From Crocinitomicaceae bacterium (GTDB lineage Bacteria > Bacteroidota > Bacteroidia > Flavobacteriales_G > Salibacteraceae): DNA of 64,000 bases. The notes under the pieces are model-generated. The model made no database searches. It saw nothing but the letters and a program-made list of their open reading frames with translations, and was not told the origin of the DNA. The stretch lies in NCBI GenBank assembly GCA_002707155.1, contig PAME01000001.1:279601-343600 (forward strand), written 5' to 3'. How positions within the stretch are numbered: position 1 is the stretch's first letter; every line of letters begins with the position of its first letter. Shown one piece after another: positions 16,250 through 26,100 of the stretch. The translations under genes and the position numbers were made by a program.

Positions 16250-17599
16250 TTATTTAAAAATGAGTTTGTATACGTCGTTTCCGTTTGCAAAAACAAATAG
16301 GGTAAGCAATAACACGATACCAACCATCTGAGCGTATTCCAAAAACTTTTCATTTGGTTTTCGCCCAGTTATCATCTCGTATAAGGTAAACATTACGTGC
16401 CCGCCATCTAAGGCTGGAATTGGCAGTAAATTTAATACCGCTAACATTATACTCAAGAATGCAGTTAGGTTCCAGAATGTTTGCCAATCCCAAACAGGAG
16501 GAAATAGGTTGCCGATAGCGGCAAAACCCCCGACACCTTTATAAGCCCCAGTGCTTGGAGTAAATATTAATTTGAGTTGTCTTATATAGCCGCTTAGCTG
16601 CGCTCCAGCTTTTCCGATACCGGCTGGAATCGCTGCAAAAAGACCGTATTCAGTTGTACTTAGCTGATAGTAGCCCAACTTTTGGAGATCTTCCAATCCT
16701 AACAAGGAATTTAAAACGCCTATTTGCCCTTTTTCATTAATAGCTACATTAATATCCATAGGAGTTCCATCGCGCTTAACAGTTAGGGCTACTTGTTGAC
16801 CTGCAAAATCTTTCAGTGCAGTTTTATATTCATCGAAATACTTGTATTTAGTTCCATTTATCGCGACAATCACGTCCTTGGCCATTAATCCAGATGATTT
16901 GTTGTGGCTGTTTTCAGGAACTTTCCCGATAATGAAAGGCATACGATACATAAACAACATCTTCTTTTCGTTATCGATTAAGGTTTCGATAAAGTTTTCT
17001 GGAATAGTTAACGCCTCTCTCGAACCATTACTGCGCTGAACGTTCACTATTCCCCCATAAAGCATCTCACCAGTGATACCAGAAAACTTTTCTATTTTTT
17101 TTCCATTGATATCAATGATTTTATCGCCATTTTGAAACCCAATGTCAGTTGCTAAAGAATCCACAATCCACATACCGTCGGATAAATTCTCATTTGGCAA
17201 GTATTTTTCGCCCCATGTAAATAGCACCAAAGAGTGTATAACCATAGCAAGAATTACATTCACGGTAACACCGCCTAATAGAATTATAAGCCTTTGCCAG
17301 GCTGGTTTACTTCTAAACTCCCAAGGTTCTGGGTCGTTTTTCAGCTGATCAGTATCCATTGACTCGTCTACCATTCCGGCTATTTTTACATAACCTCCAA
17401 GCGGAATCCAACCAATGCCATATTCTGTTTCACCTTTTTTGAACTTGAAAAGTGAAAACTTCCAATCAAAAAACATGTAGAACTTTTCCACCTTGGCGCC
17501 AAATAGTTTGGCTGGGATAAAATGCCCCAATTCGTGCAATACCACCAAAATGGATAAACTCAATAAAAATTGAGCGGTCTTAATTACTATTTCTTCCAT
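16250..17599 (-). CDS. rseP: RseP/site-2 protease family zinc metalloprotease
   Basis: 449 residues. The zinc site HELGH is at residues 22-26 in the first membrane helix, and the third zinc ligand lies in the C-terminal 'NLLPIPALDGGHV'. Two PDZ-like segments fall in between ('GDKIIDINGKK', 'KDVIVAINGTKY'). The topology and length fit RseP, which cleaves anti-sigma factors and remnant signal peptides within the inner membrane. It could process the anti-sigma proteins encoded at 5805 and 10708 (inference). Transcribed with the same polarity as dxr, 96 bp downstream of it, an order common in bacteria. Confidence 0.93.
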   Translation of the reverse strand: MEEIVIKTAQFLLSLSILVVLHELGHFIPAKLFGAKVEKFYMFFDWKFSLFKFKKGETEYGIGWIPLGGYVKIAGMVDESMDTDQLKNDPEPWEFRSKPAWQRLIILLGGVTVNVILAMVIHSLVLFTWGEKYLPNENLSDGMWIVDSLATDIGFQNGDKIIDINGKKIEKFSGITGEMLYGGIVNVQRSNGSREALTIPENFIETLIDNEKKMLFMYRMPFIIGKVPENSHNKSSGLMAKDVIVAINGTKYKYFDEYKTALKDFAGQQVALTVKRDGTPMDINVAINEKGQIGVLNSLLGLEDLQKLGYYQLSTTEYGLFAAIPAGIGKAGAQLSGYIRQLKLIFTPSTGAYKGVGGFAAIGNLFPPVWDWQTFWNLTAFLSIMLAVLNLLPIPALDGGHVMFTLYEMITGRKPNEKFLEYAQMVGIVLLLTLFVFANGNDVYKLIFK

Positions 17600-17612
17600 G
17601 TTTTTTTGTTTG

Positions 17613-17638
17613 AGCCCGCAAATTTGCGCATTTGGGCT
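17613..17638. promoter_or_regulatory. Nested inverted repeat in the rseP leader
   Basis: A 12-bp palindrome CGCAAATTTGCG (17617-17628) sits inside a wider imperfect pairing of AGCCC with GGGCT, 14 bp upstream of the rseP start. It could be an operator or an mRNA 5' hairpin. No matching regulator is seen. Confidence 0.25.
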
Positions 17639-17695
17639 TCGCTGGCGAAATTATCTTTACAGAATGTGGTCGTGGTAGGATAAAAAAGGTTAATA

Positions 17696-18865
17696 TCAAA
17701 CACTTAAGACCAGTTCTTGAGCACGAATACGTGCCAATTTATCGGTCTGAACATAATCTTCGTAACTCGGTTTAGCCACGAAATCAACCTTTTCCATTGT
17801 CTGCTGATTGATATCTGCAATATCCAAGAACTTAATTTTGTCCTCCAAAAATGCCTGCACCGTAACTTCATTCGCTGCATTAAGCACACACGCAGCGTTT
17901 CCTTTTCTATCCAAGGCTTGGAAGGCTAAGTCTAAATTCTTAAACGTTTTTCGATCGGGTTGTTCAAAAGTCAAGTTTGGATAATCCATAAAATTAAACC
18001 TGGGAAAATCGCTAAAAATTCGATTTGGGTAAGCTATGGCATACTGAATTGGTAGCTTCATATCTGGCAATCCCATTTGGGCTTTCATACTGCCATCTTC
18101 AAACTGAACGATAGAATGAATAATGGATTGTGGGTGCACGATTACATCAATTTGAGAGGGTTCTAATGCAAATAACCATTTCGCCTCAATTACCTCTAAG
18201 CCCTTATTCATAAGGCTTGCAGAATCAATTGTGATTTTTGCCCCCATTTCCCAATTGGGATGTTTTAGTGCTTGCGCTTTGGTAACTAATTTAAGATCAT
18301 CGGTCGTTTTACCTCTAAAAGGCCCGCCCGATGCGGTCAAATAAATCTTTTCGATCTTGTTATGAAACTCACCCGCTAAGCATTGGAAAATTGCCGAATG
18401 TTCCGAGTCTACAGGGTAAATGTTAACGCCTTTTTCGCACGCTAATTGGGTTACGATTTCACCAGCAACAACCAGGGTTTCTTTATTGGCAAGGGCAATA
18501 CTTTTTCCGGCATTAATTGCCGCTAGAGTTGGTTTTAATCCAGCATAACCCACAAGAGCAGTTAACACAACATCAATTTCACTCATTTCAACAACCTGCG
18601 AAAGTGCATCTGCGCCAGCAAAAACTTTTATATCATCTTCCCACAGCGCATCTTTTACCTCTTGAAATTTTGATTCATCGGCAATAACTACTGCATTGGG
18701 TTTGAATTTTTTAGCTTGTTCTATTAAAAGCTTGCTGTTTCGGTTTACGGTTAACACCTCAACAACAAATTTGTCAGCATGCGCCTCAATAACTTCTAAG
18801 GCTTGTGTACCAATACTTCCGCTTGAACCAAGAATGGCAATTCCTTTAGGTTTTTCTTCTTCCAT
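17696..18865 (-). CDS. dxr: 1-deoxy-D-xylulose 5-phosphate reductoisomerase
   Basis: 389 residues from the ATG at 18865. A start at 18901 is open but would add 12 residues, and a TACTTTTG promoter box at 18874-18881 argues for 18865. DXR converts DXP to 2-C-methyl-D-erythritol 4-phosphate with NADPH, the committed step of the MEP isoprenoid pathway. Visible motifs are the NADPH-binding 'ILGSSGSIGTQALEVI', 'VDSEHSAIFQCL', 'TASGGPFRGK' and 'SASLMNKGLEVIEA' with the metal and substrate Glu residues. The length is normal for the family. It is divergent from porZ across a short two-promoter region. Confidence 0.95.
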   Translation of the reverse strand: MEEEKPKGIAILGSSGSIGTQALEVIEAHADKFVVEVLTVNRNSKLLIEQAKKFKPNAVVIADESKFQEVKDALWEDDIKVFAGADALSQVVEMSEIDVVLTALVGYAGLKPTLAAINAGKSIALANKETLVVAGEIVTQLACEKGVNIYPVDSEHSAIFQCLAGEFHNKIEKIYLTASGGPFRGKTTDDLKLVTKAQALKHPNWEMGAKITIDSASLMNKGLEVIEAKWLFALEPSQIDVIVHPQSIIHSIVQFEDGSMKAQMGLPDMKLPIQYAIAYPNRIFSDFPRFNFMDYPNLTFEQPDRKTFKNLDLAFQALDRKGNAACVLNAANEVTVQAFLEDKIKFLDIADINQQTMEKVDFVAKPSYEDYVQTDKLARIRAQELVLSV

Positions 18866-18873
18866 AACATGAA

Positions 18874-18881
18874 CAAAAGTA
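18874..18881 (-). promoter_or_regulatory. Promoter -7 element for dxr (TACTTTTG)
   Basis: An exact TAnnTTTG on the minus strand, 8 bp upstream of the ATG at 18865. It fixes the likely dxr start downstream of it and predicts a very short leader. Confidence 0.5.
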
Positions 18882-18937
18882 AGTTTTTGAATAAGCGTCA
18901 AATCAAGTATTTCTGTGCCATTAAAATAAAATCCGAA

Positions 18938-18945
18938 TACTTTTG
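18938..18945 (+). promoter_or_regulatory. Promoter -7 element for porZ (TACTTTTG)
   Basis: An exact TAnnTTTG ends 7 bp before the first ATG (18953) of the porZ-like gene. The second in-frame ATG (18959) may be the real start. Confidence 0.5.
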
Positions 18946-18952
18946 TTCTTAG

Positions 18953-21268
18953 ATGCTTATGCGACTTATTCCCTTCATACTATTTGTATTTGTTTCCATT
19001 GTTTCCAACGCACAATCGGTGCCTATTGGCCAATGGCAAGATCAACTTACTTACAGCAATGTTCCTTTTGTGAGTTTAGCAAATGGAAAGGCATATGCAG
19101 CGGCAGAAAGTGGCTTGTTTTCGGTAGACCCATCGGAAAACTCAATAAGCCGCCTAAGCACCATTAACGGACTTTCAAACATTAAGGCAACCGCACTAGG
19201 TAGCTCCTCAGAGAGCGCCCCTTTATTTGTGGGTTATGAGGACGGAGTAATAGATGTCGTTTCCGGTAGTTCCATTTCTCCTGTTGTTGACATTAGACGA
19301 TCAAATATTATTGGAAACAAACAGGTGAATCATTTCAACTTTTACACAAATGAAATTTGCTTTGTAAGCACTGGGTTCGGAATTTTACAATACGATTTGC
19401 TTAAAAACGAAATCAAAGAAACTTTTTTAATTGGTGAAAGTGGAAGTTATGTTTTCGTGAACTCTAGTACTGTTTTTGAAGGTGCCTTATGGGCCGCAAC
19501 AAACTCTGGAGTATACAGCGCGAACATGTCTGACGATTTGTTTGACCCTGCCAGCTGGATAAAGGATCAAAGCTTAAATGACAGTGTGACCACCTACAAC
19601 AATATAACTACTTACCAAAATACCTTACTGGTGAACAGATACCAAGAAGGTTTTAGAAATGACCAATTGTTGCTCTACAACGGCAGCTCTTGGGATACAA
19701 TTCTAGATGAAAACCCAGAATCATTTAGAGGTTTAAAAGCTGTTGGCGAGCTACTAGTTGTAGCCAATAGTACTAGTGTTGAGGTGTATAGAAATGGCGA
19801 TTTCACCAATCAAGTTCAGCGCTTATTTGCAATAGATGAACAGGGAATTTTGCCCCGTTCGGTTGCCTACAGTGCTGCTGGACATATCTGGACAGGAACG
19901 TTTGATAAAGGTTTGATTCAGAGTAGAAGTGCTTTTGATAACGACCAGTACTTAATTCCTGGACCAGTATCCACAAAGGCATTTCGGTTAAACTATTCCT
20001 TCGATGAAATTTTTGTAAGTGGTGGTGGAAATTCAGACATTCAAGTGCGGACAAATACAAGAGCAGAAGTGTCAAAGTTTGATGGTACAGACTGGACCTT
20101 ATACTACTCAGAAACAATTAGTGCATTAGATAGTCTTGAGGATATTCTAAACACCGCCTTTAACCCTATAATACCCACTCAATTTGCCGCGGCAAGTATG
20201 AATAACGGCCTCATTATATTTGATAATGATGAGATAGAGGTTGTTTACAATGCAGAGAACAGCCCACTAGAATCAATATCTGGAGCTGATGCCACTTTTG
20301 TGACCGGGGTCCAATACGACGCCAATGGAAATTTATGGATTTCGAATAGTATTACTGGCAGCCCATTAAAAGTGCTTACAGCAGAAAATGAATGGATAAC
20401 GTTTGCCAGTAATACTGGAGATGCTCCAAAAACAAATCAGCTTTTAGTAACGGGCAATAATCAGGTGTGGCAAATAAGACCCGGAAACGGAATCTATATA
20501 CTAGGACATAATGGTACGCTTAACAACTTTAATGATGATGACCTTCTGTTGCTTCAAGAAGGCGCAGGGAACGGAAAGTTAACGAGCAACGATGTAACTG
20601 CTATGGCTGAAGACGCCGATGGAAATGTTTGGGTGGGAACAAACATTGGCCTTACCGTTTATTATAATGCTGCAAATATTTTAGACGTAAACTCTTTTGA
20701 TGGCTCTGAAATTCTTATTACACAAGATGGCCAAACACAAGTATTGTTTGAAAATCAGTTCATTACGGATATAGTTGTCGATCCTGCCAATCGTAAATGG
20801 TTTTCTACAAGAGGAGCTGGAGTATACTTAATGTCGGCCGATGGCACCCAAGAGCTCGCCCATTTTACCGCCGAAAACTCTCCCTTGTATTCCAATAATG
20901 TAAATAGCTTAGCGATTCTGCCTAAAACGGGGGAACTGTTTATGGGTACAGAGCAAGGAATTATTAGCTACCGCAGTGATGCTACTATTGGCAATGAAGA
21001 TCTTGAAGAATTATTGGTTTTTCCAAACCCTGTACCGCCAAATTATAGTGGTAGTGTTGGTATTTCTGGGCTAACGAATAATGCTGAAGTTATTATTTCA
21101 GATGTTGGTGGATCGGTTGTTCAGCGACTTACCAGTAATGGTGGTCAAGCAGTTTGGAACCTACTTAATCTTAACGGCTCTCCAGTTCAAAGCGGGGTTT
21201 ACTTGGTTTATGTAGTCTCTGAAGAAGGCGACCAAAAAGCTGTTTCTAAAGTGCTTGTGGAGCGATAA
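18953..21268 (+). CDS. porZ: PorZ-like T9SS protein (beta-propeller with sorting domain)
   Basis: 771 residues. The signal peptide 'FVFVSIVSNAQ' is followed by 'PIGQWQDQLTYSNVPFV', the characteristic N-terminus of PorZ. Two seven-bladed propeller-like regions with 'two-component regulator propeller' repeats ('EDADGNVWVGTNIGL', 'DPANRKWFSTRGAGVYLM') fill most of the rest. A beta-sandwich T9SS sorting domain ends the chain ('LLVFPNPVPPNYSG' to 'QSGVYLVYVVSEEG'). In Porphyromonas, PorZ is part of the cell-surface attachment complex and delivers A-LPS to the sortase PorU. It is the only T9SS machinery gene here and would serve the cargo proteins of this window. Confidence 0.85.
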   Translation: MLMRLIPFILFVFVSIVSNAQSVPIGQWQDQLTYSNVPFVSLANGKAYAAAESGLFSVDPSENSISRLSTINGLSNIKATALGSSSESAPLFVGYEDGVIDVVSGSSISPVVDIRRSNIIGNKQVNHFNFYTNEICFVSTGFGILQYDLLKNEIKETFLIGESGSYVFVNSSTVFEGALWAATNSGVYSANMSDDLFDPASWIKDQSLNDSVTTYNNITTYQNTLLVNRYQEGFRNDQLLLYNGSSWDTILDENPESFRGLKAVGELLVVANSTSVEVYRNGDFTNQVQRLFAIDEQGILPRSVAYSAAGHIWTGTFDKGLIQSRSAFDNDQYLIPGPVSTKAFRLNYSFDEIFVSGGGNSDIQVRTNTRAEVSKFDGTDWTLYYSETISALDSLEDILNTAFNPIIPTQFAAASMNNGLIIFDNDEIEVVYNAENSPLESISGADATFVTGVQYDANGNLWISNSITGSPLKVLTAENEWITFASNTGDAPKTNQLLVTGNNQVWQIRPGNGIYILGHNGTLNNFNDDDLLLLQEGAGNGKLTSNDVTAMAEDADGNVWVGTNIGLTVYYNAANILDVNSFDGSEILITQDGQTQVLFENQFITDIVVDPANRKWFSTRGAGVYLMSADGTQELAHFTAENSPLYSNNVNSLAILPKTGELFMGTEQGIISYRSDATIGNEDLEELLVFPNPVPPNYSGSVGISGLTNNAEVIISDVGGSVVQRLTSNGGQAVWNLLNLNGSPVQSGVYLVYVVSEEGDQKAVSKVLVER

Positions 21269-21609
21269 AAACTAAAATCACGATACACTTCTCTTCTGTT
21301 TTTCCTATTAAAAGGTTTGCTGTCAAGCGGAGAATCCCAATAACGAAAGTGAGTTCTCAACACAGGCATTTCAACTAATAAATTCACCGTCATTCCAGAA
21401 AGCCTGTCCCGATTTTGTTTCGGGAATTAGTTGAACTTATCGACACCGTAGATTTAGAAAAACTTCTATCCAGAATCTAAGAACAGCCGAGAATTCTTTC
21501 GGTAAAAGGAGATTCCATATAACAGATTCGTAACGATTAGTTACCTAAATCGGCTCATCTCTATTTACGGAATGGCGTTGTTTTAAAATGTGTTTGGTAA
21601 AACTTGGAC
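21269..21609. other. 341-bp gene-free stretch between converging genes
   Basis: Contains no convincing ORF. The one visible structure is a hairpin, TCCCGA-loop-TCGGGA (21407-21425), within a GC-richer patch beginning 'CGTCATTCCAGAAAGCCTG'. That patch resembles interspersed extragenic repeats seen in other Bacteroidota genomes. The rest looks like decayed non-coding sequence. Confidence 0.5.
21407..21425. repeat. Hairpin within a possible interspersed extragenic repeat
   Basis: TCCCGA pairs with TCGGGA across a 7-nt T-rich loop. It lies between the converging porZ and 21610-21924 genes, without a terminal T-run on either strand. Confidence 0.35.
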
Positions 21610-21924
21610 TTACGCCCTAGCTTCTATCAATAAGCCTTTGTACTCTTGGATTTCTTCCAAGTTCAATGGATTATCTGCTTTTGACATAAGCATCAATAAA
21701 TACTCAAAGCTCGTTTCATCGTCTTCGCTTCTTTCTTCAAATACATCAATATCAAAAGTTTTGTTTTCCTGAATGTACTCATAAACAAATCGCGTAACCT
21801 TAGTTAAAGTAGGGTTTCCGGCCGCTTTGAATACTTCGCGCAATTCGATCAACGCAGTGATTAATTTTTCGCTTTCGAATCCTTCTTTCTTGTAAATCTT
21901 AAGTACGCTATCGAGTTCTTTCAT
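21610..21924 (-). CDS. Small conserved-looking protein of unknown function
   Basis: 104 residues, acidic, predicted all-helical, no signal peptide or cysteine. It starts 'MKELDSVLKIYKKEGF' and has 'ELREVFKAAGNPTLTKVTRF'. The composition is that of a real cytosolic protein, and a TAATTTTG promoter box lies 17 bp upstream. It is the last gene of the ileS-dksA-lspA direction, 65 bp after lspA. Family not recognised. Confidence 0.7.
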   Translation of the reverse strand: MKELDSVLKIYKKEGFESEKLITALIELREVFKAAGNPTLTKVTRFVYEYIQENKTFDIDVFEERSEDDETSFEYLLMLMSKADNPLNLEEIQEYKGLLIEARA

Positions 21925-21941
21925 GTCAAAAATTTGAATGG

Positions 21942-21949
21942 CAAAATTA
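21942..21949 (-). promoter_or_regulatory. Promoter -7 element (TAATTTTG) for the 104-residue gene
   Basis: An exact TAnnTTTG on the minus strand, 17 bp upstream of the start at 21924. It would allow this gene to be transcribed independently of lspA. Confidence 0.4.
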
Positions 21950-21989
21950 GCATTCTAGGGCTTTATACAGTGGATAATAATTGGGTTTT

Positions 21990-22643
21990 TTAGGTTGGTT
22001 GTTTCCTCTCAGAAAGCTCATCCTTTTCCTCTTCCTGTTTTGGGTAGAATTTGCTTTGGAATACCGCAACTGAAATAACACCCGTAGAAATTGCGGTATC
22101 GGCAATATTAAAAACGGGCCTAAAAAACATATACGAATCTCCACCTACAACCGGAAACCAATCAGGATAAGTGCCCGAGGTTAGCGGAAAGTAAAGCATG
22201 TCGACTACTTTGCCATACATTAAGCTAGAATAACCACCAGCTTCTGGCATAAACGAAGCAATTTGATGGTAGGAATCGTTGAACCATATGCCGTAAAAAA
22301 CAGAGTCTACAATATTGCCCAATGCGCCAGCGAAAATCAAAGCCACGCAAACTATTAGTCCTGAATGTGTTTCTTTTCTTCTCAATAAATAAATGAGGTA
22401 ATACAAAATGCCAAAAACAGCCACTACTCTAAAAGAGGTAAGAAATAGTTTGCCGTATTCTCCAGCGAATTCCATTCCGAAAGCCATGCCGTTGTTCTCG
22501 GTAAAATGGATGTAAAACCAGTTACCCGCAATTTTGTACTCCTGACCTAAATACATGCTCGTTTTAACCCAAAACTTGCTCCACTGATCAATAGCGATTA
22601 CGCCTATTGAAATAATTAGTGCTATTATGGTTTTTCTATCCAT
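21990..22643 (-). CDS. lspA: Lipoprotein signal peptidase (signal peptidase II)
   Basis: 217 residues with four membrane helices. The catalytic Asp pair is in 'GNIVDSVFYG' and 'FNIADTAIST', and the family block 'FTENNGMAFGM' is present. It cleaves the signal peptide of prolipoproteins at the conserved Cys in the inner membrane; the lipoprotein at 389 would be a substrate. It is longer than E. coli LspA because of a periplasmic insert around residues 120-160, which is usual in Bacteroidota. Order ileS, dksA-like, lspA suggests one transcript. Confidence 0.95.
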   Translation of the reverse strand: MDRKTIIALIISIGVIAIDQWSKFWVKTSMYLGQEYKIAGNWFYIHFTENNGMAFGMEFAGEYGKLFLTSFRVVAVFGILYYLIYLLRRKETHSGLIVCVALIFAGALGNIVDSVFYGIWFNDSYHQIASFMPEAGGYSSLMYGKVVDMLYFPLTSGTYPDWFPVVGGDSYMFFRPVFNIADTAISTGVISVAVFQSKFYPKQEEEKDELSERKQPT

Positions 22644-22718
22644 TTCCTAAATAAAAAAGCCCTTCTATCCCAATATATAAGGACGAGAGGACTTTAACAG
22701 TTCAAATTTGTTTTGTTT

Positions 22719-23102
22719 TTACTTCTGTTGAGCCATTTTAGCCTCAATACTTAAGGTTGCATGCGGCACAGCTCTTAGTCGCTCTTTTGGAATCAACTTT
22801 CCAGTAACACGGCAAACTCCATAAGTTTTGTTTTTAATCCGGTTTAAAGCAGCTTCAAGATGGCTAATAAATTTTTGCTGCCTTAATGCCAATTGAGCCG
22901 TTTCTTCTCTAGACAAAACCTCTATACCATCTTCCAACATTTTAAAGGTAGGAGAGGTGTCATCAGTTCCGTGATCATCTTTGTGGTTCATAGTCGTTGA
23001 AAGGTCTTCGAGGTCTTTATGAGCCCCTACTAACTTTTCATCTATAAGTGCTTTGAATTCTGCTAATTCAGCATCTGAATATCTTGTTTTATCGTCTGCC
23101 AT
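22719..23102 (-). CDS. DksA/TraR-family protein
   Basis: 127 residues: a helical N-terminal hairpin (about residues 8-90, 'LRQQKFISHLEAALNRI') and a C-terminal zinc-finger-like part, 'YGVCRVTGKLIPKERLRAVP'. Only one of the four zinc-finger cysteines remains, so it probably does not bind zinc in the standard way; such degenerate forms are common in Bacteroidota. DksA-family proteins bind the secondary channel of RNA polymerase. It lies 11 bp downstream of ileS and 75 bp upstream of lspA. Confidence 0.88.
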   Translation of the reverse strand: MADDKTRYSDAELAEFKALIDEKLVGAHKDLEDLSTTMNHKDDHGTDDTSPTFKMLEDGIEVLSREETAQLALRQQKFISHLEAALNRIKNKTYGVCRVTGKLIPKERLRAVPHATLSIEAKMAQQK

Positions 23103-23113
23103 AAAAATCGGTA

Positions 23114-26100
23114 TTAAATTTTTTCTATTTCTAATTGTGTCGCTAGGCCTTCTTCTAACTCAACTTCTTGTCCGTTTGGCAAAGGGCTATCCGAGAAGTT
23201 TAATTTGTCTGTAAGCGTCTCTGTGCGAATATAATCGAAATTGTTTTTGACTGCTGATTGCAAAATTTCATTTTTTGCAATATTCACATTAATTCTATCG
23301 GTAACCTCAAAGCCACTTTCTTTTCTTAGGTTTTGAATCCTATTTACCAATTCTCTTGCTAAGCCTTCAAAGTGCAGCTCTTCACTTATATTAATGTCTA
23401 AAGCTACCGTTATTTTTCCGTCCGATGCTACTGACCATCCTGGAACGTCTTGAGAAGTAATTTCAACAGCATCTTTGGTAAGCTCTAATTGCTCTCCGTT
23501 CAATTCTAGCGCTATCTTTCCGGTAGTTTCTAATTCGTTTATCTCTTCTTGGCCAAATTGCATTATCAAACCTGCCAATTGCTTCATTTGTTTTCCAAAT
23601 TTGGGCCCAAGCACTTTAAAATCGGGCTTGATTTGTTTAACCAACAAATTGTTGTTTGGATCGATAATCTCAATTTCCTTGATGTTTACCTCACCACAAA
23701 TCAACGGCTCTACTAACTTCAACTGTGCTTTAAAACTGTCTTCCAATGCTGGAACCATAACGCGCTGCAAAGGCTGACGCACACGAATCGATTCTTTTTT
23801 TCTTAAGGCTAAAATCAACGAAGAGGTCTTTTGGGCAATGGCCATTCTTTCTTCCAAAGCCTCGTCTTGATGCTTGGAATTTACACTGGGAATTGTGGTA
23901 TGATGCACCGATAAAACGTCCTTCTTTCCAGCTACTGAATTAAGGTCGCGGAACAACTGATCGCAATAAAAAGGCGCTACAGGACTTGCTAAAATCGCTA
24001 CCGTTTCCAAGCATTGATACATAGTTTGGTAAGCCGAAATTTTATCTGCCTCGTACTCTCCTCTCCAAAATCGCTTACGACACAAACGCACCCACCAATT
24101 GGAAAAATCATCTACCACAAATTCCTGAATCAGTCGAGTTGCTTTTGTAGGTTCATAGTCATCCATGGATTCCTTCACCTTTTCTATCAGCGTGTTCAGT
24201 CGAGAAATAATCCAACGATCAATCTCGGGCCGATCGGTCATTTCAATTTCTTTCTCATCATAGGAGAATCCATCAACATTAGCGTACAAAGCAAAAAATG
24301 CATACGAATTATGGAGTGCTCTAAAAAACTTGCGCTGTACTTCGGTAATTCCTTCTAAATCAAACTTCAAATTGTCCCAAGGTTGAGCATTTGAAATCAT
24401 GTACCAGCGCGTTGCATCTGGGCCGTACTTATCTAAGGTCTTAAAAGGGTCAACCGCGTTGCCTAATCGTTTAGACATTTTTTGACCGTTTTTATCCAAC
24501 ACCAATCCGTTCGAAACCACGTTTTTGTAGGCTACAGAATTTTTTGTCATTGTGGCTATGGCATGCAGGGTAAAAAACCACCCTCTAGTTTGATCGACAC
24601 CTTCAGCAATAAAATCTGCTGGATAATTCTGTTCAAATTTTTCTTTGTTCTCAAACGGATAATGCCACTGGGCATAAGGCATAGAGCCGCTATCAAACCA
24701 AACATCAATCAAATCACTTTCGCGCGTCATTGGATTACCCTCAGCATCGACCAAAATAATGGTATCGACAATGTGTTTGTGCAAGTCAATCTGATCGTAG
24801 TTTTCTTCAGACATATTTCCTGCCTCGAAACCCGCAAGCGGATTCTGCTCGGCTGTCATTACACCAGCTGCAATTGACTTTTCAATTTCCGTTTTAAGCT
24901 CCTCAACCGAACCAATTACTTTCAGTTCCGTTTTCTTTTCGTTCATCCAAATCGGAATAGGAATTCCCCAGAATCGAGACCTTGAAAGGTTCCAGTCTTG
25001 CAAGTTTTCCAACCAGTTTCCAAAGCGACCTTCGCCTGTTGAGGCCGGTTTCCAGTTGATTTTTTTATTGTTTGCAATCAAATCATCCTTAACGGCTGTT
25101 GATTTTACAAACCAAGAATCTAAAGGATAATACAAAACGGGTTTGTCTGTTCTCCAACAATGTGGATAGCTGTGTTCGTACTTCTCTACTTTAAACGCAC
25201 GATTTTCTTCTTTTAATCGAATGGCAATTTCTACATCAACGGAACGCTCTGGCTCGTGACCAGCATCGTAATATTCGTTTTTGACGTATTTACCAGCGTA
25301 CTCACCCATTTGATTAATGAACTTTCCTTGCAAATCGACCAATGGAATTGAATTTCCTTCATCATCTTTTACCAAAAGAGGCGGAACACCTGCCACCTTA
25401 GCTACCATGGCATCATCTGCTCCAAATGTTGGCGCGGTATGCACGATTCCAGTTCCATCTTCTGTAGTAACAAAGTCTCCAGCAATTACTCGAAATGCTT
25501 GATCTGCATTTTCAAAAGGCTGTGCAAACGGAAGTAGCTGCTCATATTTTATATCTAGTAATTCTGAGCCTTTAAACTCACCAACAACTGAATAAGGCAG
25601 GGTTTTTCCTGAAATTTTTACATCTGCAGAAGTTTGGTTTTCATATTCAGGATTAAAGTATTTACTCAATAAGTCTTTAGCTAAAACGATGGAAACTTTC
25701 TCCTCGGTATATTGGTTGTAGGTATCCACCAAAACATAGGTAATGTTTTTTCCAACGGTCAAAGCAGTGTTAGAAGGCAAAGTCCAAGGCGTGGTTGTCC
25801 AAGCTAAGAAGAAGGGTTCGTTTCCTGCCTTTTCGAATATTTTCTCCGATTTTTCATCGCGAACAATTTTAAACTGAGCAACGATTGTGGTGTCCTTGAC
25901 ATCACGGTAGGTGCCCGGCTGATTCAATTCATGAGAACTTAATCCCGTTCCAGCTTTGGGAGAATAAGGCTGAATGGTATAGCCTTTATATAGTAAGTCT
26001 TTTTTAAAAAGCGTTTTAAGTAAATACCAAACTGACTCCATGTACTTACTTTTGTATGTAATATACGGGTCTTCCATATCCACCCAATACCCCATTCTTT

